Shown here: positions 1 through 11,975 of the stretch, piece by piece
Position numbering within the stretch: position 1 is the stretch's first letter
Layout: each line of letters opens with the position of its first letter
Source of the DNA: Citrus sinensis
Lineage: Eukaryota; Streptophyta; Magnoliopsida; Sapindales; Rutaceae
NCBI RefSeq assembly: GCF_022201045.2
Contig: NC_068558.1
Span: forward strand, 34,553,501 to 34,617,500
Direction: 5' to 3'
DNA: 64,000 nucleotides
Position numbers and translations under genes: made by a program
The notes under the pieces: model-generated
The model's input: only the letters and a program-made list of their open reading frames with translations
Told to the model about the DNA's origin: nothing
Databases searched by the model: none

Positions 1-312
1 TTGCTTGTTAAGTCTAAGGGTTCATCGAAATCAACCTTTGCAAAAAAACAGCGTGTTTGTGGTGTTTGTCATCAACCTGGTCATACCAAACGAAAATGTC
101 CACAAGTTGGTCGAGCAAATGGTAAGAATGATAATGACAATGCTAGCTTCAACACTGACTTTATTTCTGAAAATACAATGAACATGACAGCAGCTGCAAG
201 TTTAAATTTTTCACCACATGAGGATGGAATCTCCAGGGGTACTGTTGATTTTGTTTGGTCTGCTTTGAATAAGTTTGATGGCCAATTCAATACTGGTCTT
301 AACTTTCCTTGA
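1..312 (+). CDS. C-terminal end of a FAR1/MuDR-type protein with a CCHC zinc knuckle (partial)
   Basis: The open frame runs in from the left window edge and ends at the TGA at 310-312. Residues about 20-34 form a zinc knuckle of the type C-x2-C-x4-H-x4-C (core CGVCHQPGHTKRKC), preceded by a Lys/Ser-rich stretch. Such a knuckle near the C-terminus is typical of MuDR-like transposases and their domesticated relatives (FAR1/FHY3 type), where it follows the SWIM finger. The Asn/Ser-rich tail has no domain I recognise. The body of the protein lies outside the window, so the family is inferred from this knuckle and from the Mutator-like repeats just downstream. Any other CCHC protein, such as a retrotransposon gag, remains possible. 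Whether the first codon is an internal codon or a start cannot be told. Confidence 0.45.
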   Translation: MLVKSKGSSKSTFAKKQRVCGVCHQPGHTKRKCPQVGRANGKNDNDNASFNTDFISENTMNMTAAASLNFSPHEDGISRGTVDFVWSALNKFDGQFNTGLNFP

Positions 313-1690
313 AAGGGCCTTTCAAGGAAAGCTAGGCGTGCTGCCTTATCCACATTGTTGGAGTTTTATGAAACAATTTTTTTTTTGCATGACACTTTTT
401 GTAATATTACCGAGCTGTACATTTTGTAACATTATGTTCAAAATAATTCCTGGGTAAAAATTTGTTATCCTCAACCTATTTGTCCATGTTTTCAGTAATA
501 TTTTCAAGTGGACATCTATGCATGCTATAGGAAATGGATATTGTATGCTACACGTTTATTTACTTGGAGGAACAATTTTGATTATGGTTTTAATAATCAG
601 TATTGCTTGTGCGGGTAGCCGACTAAACTCGACGGCTAGCCGCTATGTTTCTGGAGTGCAAATGCTTCGAAGCGGTTGGCCGGTGGATGGCAAACGGTTA
701 TCCGCAACTTTTCTGTGCTGAACTCAATAATTTCTTCCAACAGTCGGTTAGCCGCATTAAACATCCGGCCAGCCGCTATCTTTCTGGAAGCTTGTAGTAT
801 TACCTGTGCACATGCGGTTAGCCGTTACCTTTCTGTCCTCAAGTCCCAATTTTGTGCGAATATGCGGTTAGCCGCTCCAATCAGCCGGCCAGCCGCAAGC
901 TCTCTGAAAGTTGTCATGTTCCTATGCACAATCGGTTAGCCGATTATGTTTTTTCTGGCTAACCGCTATCTTTCTGGAGTGCAGCTGAATTCACACTGTT
1001 AGCCAGTTGATCGGACGCGGTGAGCCACTAAACTTCCAACCTTTAGTTACTTTTTCAAAAATAAAAAAACTAACCCAAAAATCATTCTGAAATTATATTG
1101 TCATCCTATGTATTCGAATTATTTTTCATATACACCCATTCTGAGGGTTTAAAAGTAACAGTTAAGGTGTATTTATTACTCTGCATTACACCACATTAGA
1201 GTTTTGTCTTGTGTTCAACAAATACAATATCATGATTGGAAATAAAATTTTCTTTGTTTTTAAAACTTATTGAAATACACCAATCACAAAGGTGATACAA
1301 CGATCATGATAAATAATTTATCTTCTTAAAATCCAACATAAAACCTTTCTCTGAAACTAACTTCCGGACTCACCAATTTTCCTCCCTTCTCATTCAATTT
1401 GTTAAGAGTGAACATAGCAATTGTTTGAATTTATGTCAACTTTATATATTTGTGTTCTTTTTTCTTGCAATTGAGGCCAGAATTAGATTACTGTTAAGAA
1501 TTTGGACTATAATGTAAAAATTATGGATCTTTTTATTTTTTAAATAAAAACATAAATTCGAGACTTAATATATGGCATACTTTACACAAACTGCAAGCAT
1601 TTCCAAATGCAAAACATGAGTGTTTCAGAGAATTCCAAATAACTTTAAGAGATTTCAAAAGAACTCTGTGATTGATGTACTGTCCAAAAT
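313..1690. other. Gene-poor stretch carrying GC-rich subterminal-type repeats
   Basis: No convincing coding exon is visible. The stretch holds the repeat array at 600-1030, then AT-rich sequence. The part at about 1090-1190 resembles 10510-10600 (similar words around ATTATTTTT.TATAC and TTTAAAA.TAACA), so both seem to be the same kind of element end. Confidence 0.5.
600..1030 (+). repeat. Degenerate array of GGTTAGCCGC / AGCCGCTATNTTTCTGG units
   Basis: The core words GGTTAGCCGC, GGCCAGCCGC and GGCTAGCCGC recur about ten times, often followed by TATNTTTCTGGAGTGC. The spacing is irregular (20-60 bp). Many cores are partly palindromic. The same units in the same orientation reappear at 10255-10500. 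Clustered short motifs near the end of a Mutator-like element are usual subterminal repeats. The assignment to a MULE end is inference; the repetition itself is seen directly. Confidence 0.65.
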
Positions 1691-1691
1691 T

Positions 1692-2026
1692 AACATATGT
1701 ACATTAACTTCATTGTTGTAGAAGTTTGCCAAAACCGCCCAACCCAACACAAACCAAAAAAACTAAATATATCATGTTCACATCTATCCTCGTTGTGCCC
1801 CTTTACATTCAAAAAATAACATATGCAGATCAACTTCAATGTAGTTGAAGTTTTCCTAAACTGCCCAACCCAACAAAATACAAAAGAACAAAATATATCA
1901 TGTTGACATCTATCGTGGCTGTGCCCCTTTACATCAAAAAATAACATATGCACATGAACTTCAATGTGGTTGAAGTTTTCCGAATCTACCCAACCCAACA
2001 AAAAACCAAAAAACAAAAATATAACA
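1692..2026. repeat. 125-bp minisatellite, about 2.7 copies
   Basis: The word AACATATG starts at 1692, 1818 and 1943, a period of 125-126 bp. Each copy carries AACTTCAATGT(A/G)GTTGAAG, then CCCAACCCAAC, then a purine-rich stretch and CTGTGCCCCTTTACAT. The array ends a few bases after the stop codon of the minus-strand Ulp1-like gene, so it would lie in or beside its 3' UTR. Confidence 0.85.
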
Positions 2027-2038
2027 CTTACCTACAAA

Positions 2039-5000
2039 CTATCTCCTTTTCCCATGACCTTTCTGTTTAGGCCTTGCCACGTTCTTTTTTGGACCAACCT
2101 TCAATTTTGTTCTGTCACCCGTCTTCGGTTGAGTTTTCCCCGTTGTTGGAGGTAAATCTAAGATTGCAGCCATCGTCCTGGAATAATACTTGCTAGCCAG
2201 ATGCACAACACTACTGCGTGCAGGATTGAATTCCGACAATGTCAACTTCAATGTCATTTTGAGGCGCGCCTGATCTGAGTCATGCTGATATTCATATAGA
2301 TGCACATTATGATTTGACAAAAACAATAACCATGAAGTTTTAACGTTTTCTTTAGATTATTCTTTGGAAATAAATTCTTTTCATCAACACAATTGTGCAT
2401 ACATTGTTACCTTGTAACTTTGGGTTCCAACAATAGGAGGCTCATCCATATACATCATCACATACAGGCCGCAATCGGTGGAGTAGGGCTGTTGCGGCAA
2501 CCGACTATTTTGACATATCTCAAAATGTACGAACTTGAACTTTGGACCATACACCTGCTGCCCTTCCTCACCTACTACATGGTCCAGTGCCGTAAGCTGT
2601 AGCATTAAATTGCAGTTTTCATTTCAGATAAAAGATAAACATTTATTCCCTAATACGCCTAAAAAATGTATGTCTATTACAGAGATGTATTCATATTCAC
2701 AACGCTTACCATAGATAGGCAACTTTCTATAATCTTCGTTTTATTCCTGGCCGATTGTAGTGAATCCCATATTTCAGCAGAGTTAGCTGGGATGTTAACC
2801 ACGACTATAAACCAACGGTTTGAACCATCGTGCATCGGTATGAAGATCTGCAAATTTCATAGAAAGTAAATATTTTTTTTCTAATTATAAACTCAATCAC
2901 GGTAACATGCACATGTTAAATACACGGATAATTAACAACTAAAATTTCACCGACGCATAGGTCCTATGGATGCGACATCCTCACCTTCTCGCACGTTGCC
3001 ATGTTCGGCATGAACCGATTAGCCCATCTGCTGCCGCTACAAAACGAAGTTAGGTTTGTACAACCCGAGTTTAATACAGAATTCTGCACAAGATGCCATA
3101 GGAGAGGTAAACATACAAGTGTATCTGTTTCAATATTAATTGTTCTTGAGAAACACTATCCATTGTAACATAAATAAATTTACCGAGAAAAAAGTTGGTA
3201 AGAACCATCTGCGTGGTCCAGTTGGGTTATTTTGTAGCTCTTCGATTGTCTTGTACTCCGCATACATACTGATAACCTGATGTCAGTTTTAGTTAGCAAA
3301 CAAACCACTATATTCAATTAACGAACATCCGAAATATTACAATGGAATTGCAATTTTTTTCCTTTTTTTTCCGTTGTACGAAAGCACTTTTAAAGTATAA
3401 AAAACTTAACGCAATAAGACTCACATTGCTGTGTATCCACCTTGTTGGCTTCAACGAGCACATGCTGCTGCGCGTCACAGAGTTGTACGCCGTACAAACG
3501 ATGATCTCGCTGATAACAAGGAAACGAATTATACAGTACATTCACAATTATACGAAGACTCCCTCAAACTATTATGCAAACAATGTAGTTTCCTGAACGA
3601 AAAACATAAATAATGAGCACATGCCAAAAATTCAATTGATATTGAGGTTATACACGGTTTAACACTTACTTTTCATCTTGGCTGTCATCAAATATATAAG
3701 TAAGTAGTTGCAGTTCATCATCAGCGACAGGCGAGGTCACCACATACGGGCCTGCCCAATATCGTGCCGTAACACACTTGTCGTTAACCTTTTCAAATGG
3801 CGAGCGTTGGAACCGACTCGGTTTTTTTATCGAACGAAACTCATAAGGACTACGAATTGTCTTAAACAACTCTGGCTCATTCATGTATCCCGTAACGTTA
3901 TCCTCCTACAGAAGGAATACATTACGGGATCAGTTAAAACGATATCACACCGGGGATTACAAACGAAAGAGGTGAAACAGTTGTTACCAATCGCTTAACT
4001 ATTTTATCCACGTCATGGGGAACATCAGTACAAGTATTTTCATTGAAAGCCTCTGCATTTCTTTGACAATTGGTCTCCGTGGCTTGCCCATGACACAATG
4101 GACCATCATCAGCATTAAAAAAACTGTCCATTGCAATAGGATTTGTATTCTCAACTGGAACGTAACCAGTATTGTTGGACAAGTCATGGGGTGCAACCAC
4201 AGGATCTTTGTTCTCATCAAGATTCTCAAAGGCGGGGCTTACTTTAGGTGATGGTCGAGGAGCTTTTGCATGCACCGGTGTCGATTCGGGGGCAGCTTTC
4301 TGACCTTCATCAACATATTGCTTCATCATAGTCACTAAATCTACAATAACATTACTAAGTTTGTTGATGCTCGTTGTTAGGTTTTGTATTGCATCAGACT
4401 GCTCCGTTATGCGCTGCAGCATCTGGGGCATGTCTATAGGAACTGGGCCAAAAGATCCAACATTTCCACAGTCACGCGGCCGCACCTATAAGCATTAGGT
4501 CGGTTAGTGCTTCTAAAGAACATTTCATTAACGCAAAACTACTGAAGGACACCTATTACCTTATCGGAATTCACACCGCCTTGTTTTTTCAGCCACCGCA
4601 TGAACTTTTTAATCTCTTCCTCATTCCAAGCTATAATTGGAGGCAGTGAAGAGCCACGCTGGACATTTTCGTAATATTCAACATTGTGCATGTACAATAT
4701 CTAATGATTTTAGCATATAATATGTGTTAGTGCCTCAGTTGCGTCATCACTAATGGAGACAATTACTTTACCCCTATGAATAAATGCATAAACCTAAACC
4801 CATAATGAAATTACAGAAGTTACCAACCTGAAGAAATAACAAGCAGCCCCCAACATGAGCTGAAGAATTTGACTTGAACTTGGAGATAGCAATTACAAGT
4901 CGATCGTAACAAAAGGATGCCCAATTACGTTCTCTTATTGCACTAGTATCGCTTAGCGTGTGCAAGAAAGAAGCCGATATAATTGGTGCACTTGACGGGC

Positions 5001-6037
5001 ATAAAACGGTGGCCAGTGCGAACAGAACAAATGCAACCTACAGTTTATTTTAGTGCATTAGATAAGCTACAAACTTATAAACTCTCACGTGTTTGTTAAC
5101 TATATTATACCAATATTAATAGCACCTTGAACTCGTCGGCAGTACCATCTGATTGGTTCAAGAAATCCTCCAAGTTTTGTATGCTTATTCCTCGACCTGT
5201 GCACTTGAAAGTGTCTCTGAACCTTGCAATTTTATCAGCGTCACCAGATAAAGACACAGATAAACCTCCATCATGTATTCCCATTATATTGGAAAATGTC
5301 GTCGCAGTCACCGGAATGCGCTGTTTGTGCAAAATGATGACACCCTCATCAGGTAAGAATTTATCAACCAACCATGCACACAACTTTCTCCGCAGCCTAC
5401 CAGTTCGCAACTGTAAGAGGCTCTCAAATCCTATTTCCCGTACGGATCGCTGTTTTTGAAGACTAAACATTTTGACCAGCTCATGAAACCGATCTGGAGC
5501 ACAGCGACATTCTATTCCATTTTTGCCCATCGTTTGTTGCAATTGTTCGCCATCATCAATCTGAAGATCATAATCTGCAATATTAATGGGGGGTTTCATG
5601 TACTTCGCCTTTTCATTCGGGGGTAGGCTTTTGTATGTTTCACCCAACCATTTTCTTATCTGAAGGAAAAGAAAGGTACATCAGAAATTGTTGTGAATCA
5701 GTTGTAAAAATGTACTGAGAGCAATATATGTCTATTACAATTAACAGTGTACCATGGACAATACGACTATATAATACCTCTTTCGTTACAATAAAGTTTT
5801 CATCAGACGTTTTCATACGCTTCACTTGCTCGTTGCTGTACGAGAGACAATGAACCCGTAAATAGTTAGATACGAATACAAATGTTTGATTACCATAATA
5901 ATGACTTCAACTTACAAGTATGACACAAAGCCATATGACGAACGACTACAGTCCTCGGTGATAAGATCAACATTCCCCTCTTCCTGGGAGGTGACGTCAA
6001 CTAACCGTCTCTTCTGCCTCCAGTCTCCTTTGGCCAT
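2039..6037 (-). CDS. HMG-box/Ulp1-like (C48) protease-related transposon gene, copy 1, catalytic His replaced by Arg
   Basis: This is a multi-exon minus-strand gene. I place the ATG at 6035-6037 (start MAKGDWRQKRR) because the paralogue at 16354 starts the same way and has the same first splice (exon end 5916, GTAAGT). Exons 1-3 give SYGFVSYFNEQVKRMK, then KEIRKWLGETYKSLPP and NEKAKYM, which looks like an HMG-box. Exon 3 (to about 5128) continues into the conserved middle domain (REIGFESLLQLRTGRLRRKL). Further exons lie near 5040-4830, 4695-4562, 4486-3950, 3905-3669 and 3507-3419. The Ulp1 part has RSSMCSL, the Asp in IWDSL (codon 2764-2766) and the Cys in TDCGLYVM (2471-2473). The catalytic His is Arg (CGT, codon 2815-2817, NRWFIVVVN). 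The last exon ends in a basic tail (RPKQKGHGKRR). The reading frame looks open through every exon I joined. A SUMO/NEDD8-protease fold without activity is the likely state. Confidence 0.65.
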
Positions 6038-6968
6038 AAGCAGTCTAGAAAAATAGAATGTATGAGAGCAAGTGAGCTTTTAAAGAAGTCAAAATAATTC
6101 AGGTCACCAGGCAAATCAAGACAAACATGTGAAGGACAAAGAGATTAAGTCATGTTGAATATCACACATTGAAAACGTCGTATAGCCACGAAAAATAGGA
6201 TATGGCATTTACAAATTTTATTTCACAATTAGCATTAACGATATTCGTTCACCAACCTTGACATGGTCTTATATAGGTTGCAAGACTATAGTAATTAGTT
6301 CCTGATGAAATCAAGTAAGTTAATTTAAGTCTTTTTTTCCCCACCACAAAATAATTGTTTGTTAATAATTATTTTGCCCTGTTCGATTAAGTTCCCACAA
6401 ACCTTTTACCCTAAGAATCCGCAAACTTGAATAAATGCACAACTTAACCTACAGAAAATTGTTTATCTCGGCCAGCAGGTAATGAGGCATTTAAATATAT
6501 GGATAATTAACAGCTATTTTCCATATGTTCAAATTCAGAAACCAAATGCGGGCTGTGACTGTTGGCATTATGAAATCAAAGGGGAAAGTGGGTTAATACT
6601 TACCAAATCGGTTTGTGCCCTTTTTACTTTACTGATGAAGTAAACCCTAAAAAAAACTGGGACCCAAAATCTTAGTTTGCCAAGCTATTAAGAACATCTT
6701 GAACGTTGAAAGTACCCCAGTACATTATTGAAGATTGGCTCACTGAATTAGAACAAGAGGGTGCTTGATTTCAGACAAAAACCATATTTTGGGTTGAAAA
6801 AGAAGAGGGTTTTGGGAGACACAGCGTGAGGTCCAAAGGATTTCGAACTTAGAACATGTTAGGGATTTGAGAAAGAGAAGGCTCTGCTAATTTAGTCTTC
6901 GATATTTGCAGACAGAGAAGTGAGGTAATCGTTATTATTATTTTAACCATTATTCATTCAAAATAAGA

Positions 6969-7022
<54 letters not shown>

Positions 7023-8613
7023 AACCACAAGCGTTGGTTTGACTCAGTTAGAATCCAACGCCTGGTTCTTTTTATGCCTTAGAGCAAACCTCAAAGTGGG
7101 TACTTGTAGCATCAGGCCCATCCCCAACAAAGAGGCAGGCAATATCAATGTTATTTTCGCGCGTGGAAATTGAAATTGATGCCGCCATGACATTTTTTGT
7201 AATATATATGAAAATTTTATCCAACCTCATAATTTGGTTGAGTGTGAGATTGGACTAATTATTGGACCATTTTATTTATATCTTCCATATGTTATTAGAC
7301 CATTTCATTTATAACTTAAAATTAAATTATGTCAATTTTTAATGCAGGAAAATTTTGTATTAATGATTTACTTAATTTTTATTAATTACTTTATTGTTTG
7401 AAAAATTTTATTTAATGAAATGATACAGCTCATTTGAAATAACCTACAAATAACATAATTTATATTTGTTTACTGTAATTATGACAACCCAATAACAATT
7501 TGAATATGTCAATTTGTTTATTGTATTATGACTACCCCATATGGAAGTATTATCAATCTATTCAATGTTCATAGTACTTGCTGGATAAATTAATTTTAAT
7601 TATGATTATAAAAATTAATGAATAATTTATATTTATATTTATATTAAAATCCCATCTTAAACAGTAATGAATATTATTTAAATGTAATTTAATATAATTG
7701 AATCCGTTATTGCACCAAACATAAGATCATATAATGTTATCCAACTTAATCTAATGGAATATAGTTGAATTCCATTGTAATAATTGGTCCAACCCAATAA
7801 TGCGTGCCAAACGATGCCAAATGTTACCTAAGGGTGCAACCCTTGGAACCATGAGTTAATAAAAAGGAAAAATTTTGTTTCTAAATATGTAGGTAAGCAT
7901 ATACACCTTCAGTATTTTAGATTGGTATTTGACGCGCTAACTCTTTCGAGCAATTATAATGCATGATGGGTGCCATGTCGTTGAGAGCCATGGCCGCTAT
8001 AACAAGCAAAACCATGCACAAAACCACCAGGCCAATAAATCATTTCACAGTACCCAACTATAGCAACGGTTTAGTGCAACCTCAAATATACCGACCAAAT
8101 CATAGTTAGTGAAAATTTAACAAACTGAAAATAATACCAAAAATTCAGAAAGAATAATGGTAAATATCCCATTTAATTGATGCCACTATTCAATCCGAAA
8201 TGTACGATAAGTGACTATAAATTTTGTATATGTAATGCTTTGGTATATTGAACAGGGAGATGAGTAAACTAACATTTATTTAATTCAACTCATGATCGTT
8301 ATGAGATATTATATTTGGGGTGTGTTATTGAAAGAATATGACACTTATGAAAATATATAGGTCATCCATCTCGTCGTTCTTCAAAAAAAAAAAACCTCTA
8401 TCAATTATCTCGCACAGGATGCAGGAATGAAGAGTGCATAGAAGTAGAAATTATCAAAACATCCGTACATGCAAATCGTCAACAGAAACCACAAAATTTA
8501 GCTATCTCATAGCAAAATGTCCAAAAGGCATAATCAAAATATAACAAGTATTGAAATCTGAAAACAAAATACATAATCATCATAAATTCTGGCCATAAAA
8601 CACAAGATAATCA
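6038..8613. other. Intergenic AT-rich DNA between two minus-strand transposon-type genes
   Basis: I see no coding exon. The part just above 6037 would hold the promoter of the Ulp1-like copy 1. An (ATT)n microsatellite lies at 6969-7022. The rest is AT-rich sequence without a recognisable element end or RNA gene. Confidence 0.5.
6969..7022. repeat. (ATT)n microsatellite
   Basis: About 18 uninterrupted ATT/TTA units. Arrays this long and perfect are usually length-polymorphic. Confidence 0.95.
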
Positions 8614-9936
8614 CTAACGAGGTGGTGGAGATGACGATGCGGATGGCGGCAAAATCCCTACAGCACGCAAGATGAGCTGCTGGCCTTCCAGAATCTGCTG
8701 GTGCTGCGCAAAAAGACGCTGCTGCTCAGACTGGAAGTGATCGTAAAAGGCAACAAACCGTGTCTCAAGCTCGCTCTGCTTTTTAGATATGGAATGAACT
8801 TCACTCAGCAGCTGCTGCATACGATCCTCAGGAACATCTGAAGAGGATGATGGAGCATTGGGAGGATGGGCTGGAGGAGGAGCTGGACAACGAGAAGGAC
8901 GGGATGATCTTTGTCCCCGCAAATAATTACTAAGGTCAGGAAGCTTGTCAGGAGAAAGCACATCATTAAAAAATTTATGATCTGTGGGAGCCATCTGAGT
9001 AGGCTTGTTTGGCAGATTCTCATTCTTAAACCATCCGACATAATTAAGATCCTGTTCAAATCCTAAGCTACCAAGGACATCAGGTCCTAACTCCTTTGGT
9101 TCGTCATGAGCTGGTTCGGCTATAGGAACCCGGAAATGCGTAAGGATGCGACTTATGATACTACCAAATGGAAGAGAACGGGTTGTGATTCCTGGAGTGC
9201 TGCGCATATGCTGAAGGATAATGTACCCCACATTAAGTTTCCTACCCACAAGTATGCTATCCAACAACACAACATCTAATCGTGTAACCTCATCCGAATG
9301 TCCCTTACGATGACTAATTATATGCTGCAGAATATTATGAAGGACGCGAACTTGGAGAGGTAATGCTTGCGATTTTAAGGAACCGTGACAGAATTTTTCT
9401 GATAAATCGGATCTCCTACAAATATTTCTAACAGCATCCACAACGGAGAACCAGGTTTCTTCAATCCTATGTCTAGAAGAGTATACACAGAACCCGTCAT
9501 TAGAAGTTTTAAGGATCGTATTCAATTTCTGCACATCAAATTCTATTGGAATCCCAGCAACATTAGTAGTTACTCTATCAACCTCCTCCGAAGAAGTTTG
9601 CATGTTAGAGTAGAACACTCTGACCAAGTTACGGAAAATAGGTTCCTTAATGAGTAATACATTTTTCCAACCCATGCCAAAGAGTAAAGTTTTAAGGGTT
9701 TTGCCGCAAATAGATAACTGTTGTAACATGACAAGATTAACAAAGTAGGAATCGATGACTGGCCTCGTCACGAACCTGTCGAAGTAGCGTTTCCGCAAAG
9801 GTGGGGTTGGGAAATGAGTCGTAATCAATTCCGGAACATCCGCATTTTGATTAAACTTTCGCTTCTTCGAAACTTGTTTGGTCCTCATCGTTGAATGACA
9901 TAGAAATACCCAAGAATACACAAGTTCGGGATGCAA
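8614..9936 (-). CDS. 'Putative plant transposon protein' family ORF with proline-rich and coiled-coil tail
   Basis: A single uninterrupted frame of 440 codons. The second Met (codon at 9892-9894, MRTKQVSKKRKF) is a likely start because a basic N-terminus follows; the upstream Met at 9936 adds 14 residues. Residues about 45-320 match the layout of the plant transposon-protein domain found in many dicot genomes, with an early GW segment (FGMGWKNVL), then VRVFYSNM, and later LPLQVRVLHNILQHI and RLDVVLLDSIL. I recall this family from memory and could not search it. Residues 350-372 are Pro/Ser-rich. About 376-425 is heptad-like and Gln-rich (QSEQQRLFAQHQQILEGQQ), consistent with a coiled coil. 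It lies upstream of the Ulp1-like copy 1 on the same strand and next to the repeat array at 10.26 kb. The function is unknown; expression is not shown. Confidence 0.65.
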   Translation of the reverse strand: MHPELVYSWVFLCHSTMRTKQVSKKRKFNQNADVPELITTHFPTPPLRKRYFDRFVTRPVIDSYFVNLVMLQQLSICGKTLKTLLFGMGWKNVLLIKEPIFRNLVRVFYSNMQTSSEEVDRVTTNVAGIPIEFDVQKLNTILKTSNDGFCVYSSRHRIEETWFSVVDAVRNICRRSDLSEKFCHGSLKSQALPLQVRVLHNILQHIISHRKGHSDEVTRLDVVLLDSILVGRKLNVGYIILQHMRSTPGITTRSLPFGSIISRILTHFRVPIAEPAHDEPKELGPDVLGSLGFEQDLNYVGWFKNENLPNKPTQMAPTDHKFFNDVLSPDKLPDLSNYLRGQRSSRPSRCPAPPPAHPPNAPSSSSDVPEDRMQQLLSEVHSISKKQSELETRFVAFYDHFQSEQQRLFAQHQQILEGQQLILRAVGILPPSASSSPPPR

Positions 9937-10254
9937 AATTGAAGAGAATTTTTTGAATCCAAAGCGAATAAATTGTTATTATCAGTGATTAGAGAGCATG
10001 TACGGGTTTGATTTAATGAAAAAAGGACTGAAAGTGGGTGAAATTGAAGATTGCAGAAAGTGGTAACCTAGGGTTCAAGATTTTGGATTTTTTAGAGAAG
10101 TTGATGAAATGAGAGTTTGGGAGTTGATAATTAGGTAAAATGGATGGAAAATGGTTTCGGAGAGTTAATTTAAAGACAAAATGTGTAAGAAGTGCACAAT
10201 TTTCAGCGAGAGTGAGAGGGGAGAGAGACCGCTACAAAATTGAGGAGGAAGACA

Positions 10255-10600
10255 GTGGAAGGAGGGTAGCCGCTTTGTTTGGGGAATGGGTTATCAAAAG
10301 CGTAGCAGATGCGGCTAGCTGAAAATTGAAGGCGGGTAGCCGCTATGTTTCTGGAATGGGTTACAAAAAGTGATGTACATGCGGCTAGCCGCATATACAA
10401 GCCGGGTTGCCGCTATATTTCTGGCATGCAAGTGAATTTAAGCGGTTAGCGGCTTTACAGGAAGAGGTAAGCCGCAAACTTTGTGGCCATGAGCACTGAT
10501 TTTCGAAATTATACTTTGAACGCGTATATTCAATTATTTTTGTATACGTCCTTTTTTAGCGTTTAAAAATAACACGTAAGGAGCAAAAAAACATGAAATC
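10255..10600 (+). repeat. Second copy of the GC-rich subterminal-type repeat array
   Basis: Units GGGTAGCCGCTATGTTTCTGG, AGCCGGGTTGCCGCTATATT and a 12-bp palindrome GCGGCTAGCCGC (10381-10392) recur here, in the same orientation as at 600-1030. The following AT-rich block (10510-10600) also resembles 1090-1190. This makes two ends of the same kind facing the same way, not the two inverted ends of one element. Confidence 0.65.
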
Positions 10601-11975
10601 TTGTTGATGTGGTCCGTAAATCATTAAATACTCATTTTTATTAAATAATTTGCCTTGTAAAATATACAACTTTATACAATGAAAATTGATAATTTGTTAT
10701 AGAGATTATGAAAGGAAGCCTTGAGCTTTTAAGATACAAAGTCATGGACACATTAAAGTGTATTAGCATTACGAGTATGGAAAAGTTAATTATTCGAGTT
10801 GGTACCCTCTTTATAACTCGTCGTACCCTTTTTATAGCTCTCATTGATAATTTATGCCTTGAGGTTGATTTTAGTTAGGGTAGAAAGTTTACCTTTAAAT
10901 AAATATGAGATTATAAATATACTAAATAATCCTTTTTTCATGTAATTGTTATCATCAAAATTAATGATTTCTTCACCAGTTAGGCCAACAATTTGAAGAC
11001 AACGAAAGAACCAACACTTAAATTGTCAAACAATATTTTCTATTCAAACTATTTAATATAAAAATCAGTCAAAAACTAAGAATTTTAAGGCATTTCACTT
11101 TTGTCTCCAACCCCTCCAGGCGTCAAATGAGGCATTTTTGGTGAAATGAACATAACCAAAAATATTTTTTGTTATATTTATTTATGAAAAAATATGCTAA
11201 TTTAACGTAAAATTTATAAGAATTCTTAAGTTTCGAATAACATACATTGTAGTCTCTGGTGTGTAGAAAACGAGCATTTAAAAATTAGTAAACTATTTCA
11301 CATGTGCTTTAAATCTATCTATCCAAAGGCTTATTTGTTTAACAATAACATATTGCTCTCCCCACCTATTTTCAAATTCTTGAACAAGGTTTTCAACATC
11401 AGAAACCGAAGGGGCCATTAGTTGGACAAACCTGTAATACTCATTTTATTCCACATAACCAATTGGTGCGGAGTTTAGTTTTTCATTGTCCTTTATCATT
11501 TCCTAACAGCCAAACAACAATTCCAAACCGTCCACCATTGAATCTTGCAGTTAAAAAAGAAAAAAACTGAAATCAAGCAAAAAGAAAAAACTGAACTCAA
11601 GTAAAACAGAAAACTTGTACAGAAGCGTACACATCAATTGATTAACCATTACATGTACAATTTCTTGGTAAATAAACACCCTCACATATACAAAAAATAA
11701 TAGGGCCATCACAGTTGCTGAACGCCTGCGCAGTAATTGTAATCTTGCAGGAACACAATATTTGTAAAATAAGCACCCTCAGCCAAAAAATAAGAGGGCC
11801 ACCCATCAGCTAACCTAGGTTAGTGAACTCGCGGATTCCACAACAACAGTAGTTGCTATACAAAAAACCAACAAATGGGGTGGCATCAAAAAAACTTTGC
11901 CAACCTTTTACCCTAACATTGCTACAATGCTACAAAATGGTTCGGCAAAAAAAAAAAAATTACTGCACAATCAAC
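10601..11975. other. AT-rich intergenic DNA downstream of Ulp1-like copy 2
   Basis: No coding exon or clear repeat was seen. It contains the 3' flank of the minus-strand gene ending at 11976, including an A-rich run at 11947-11959. Confidence 0.45.

Noticed and set aside
1690..2016. 108-codon minus-strand ORF with internal repeats
   Set aside because: It is a translation of the 125-bp minisatellite.
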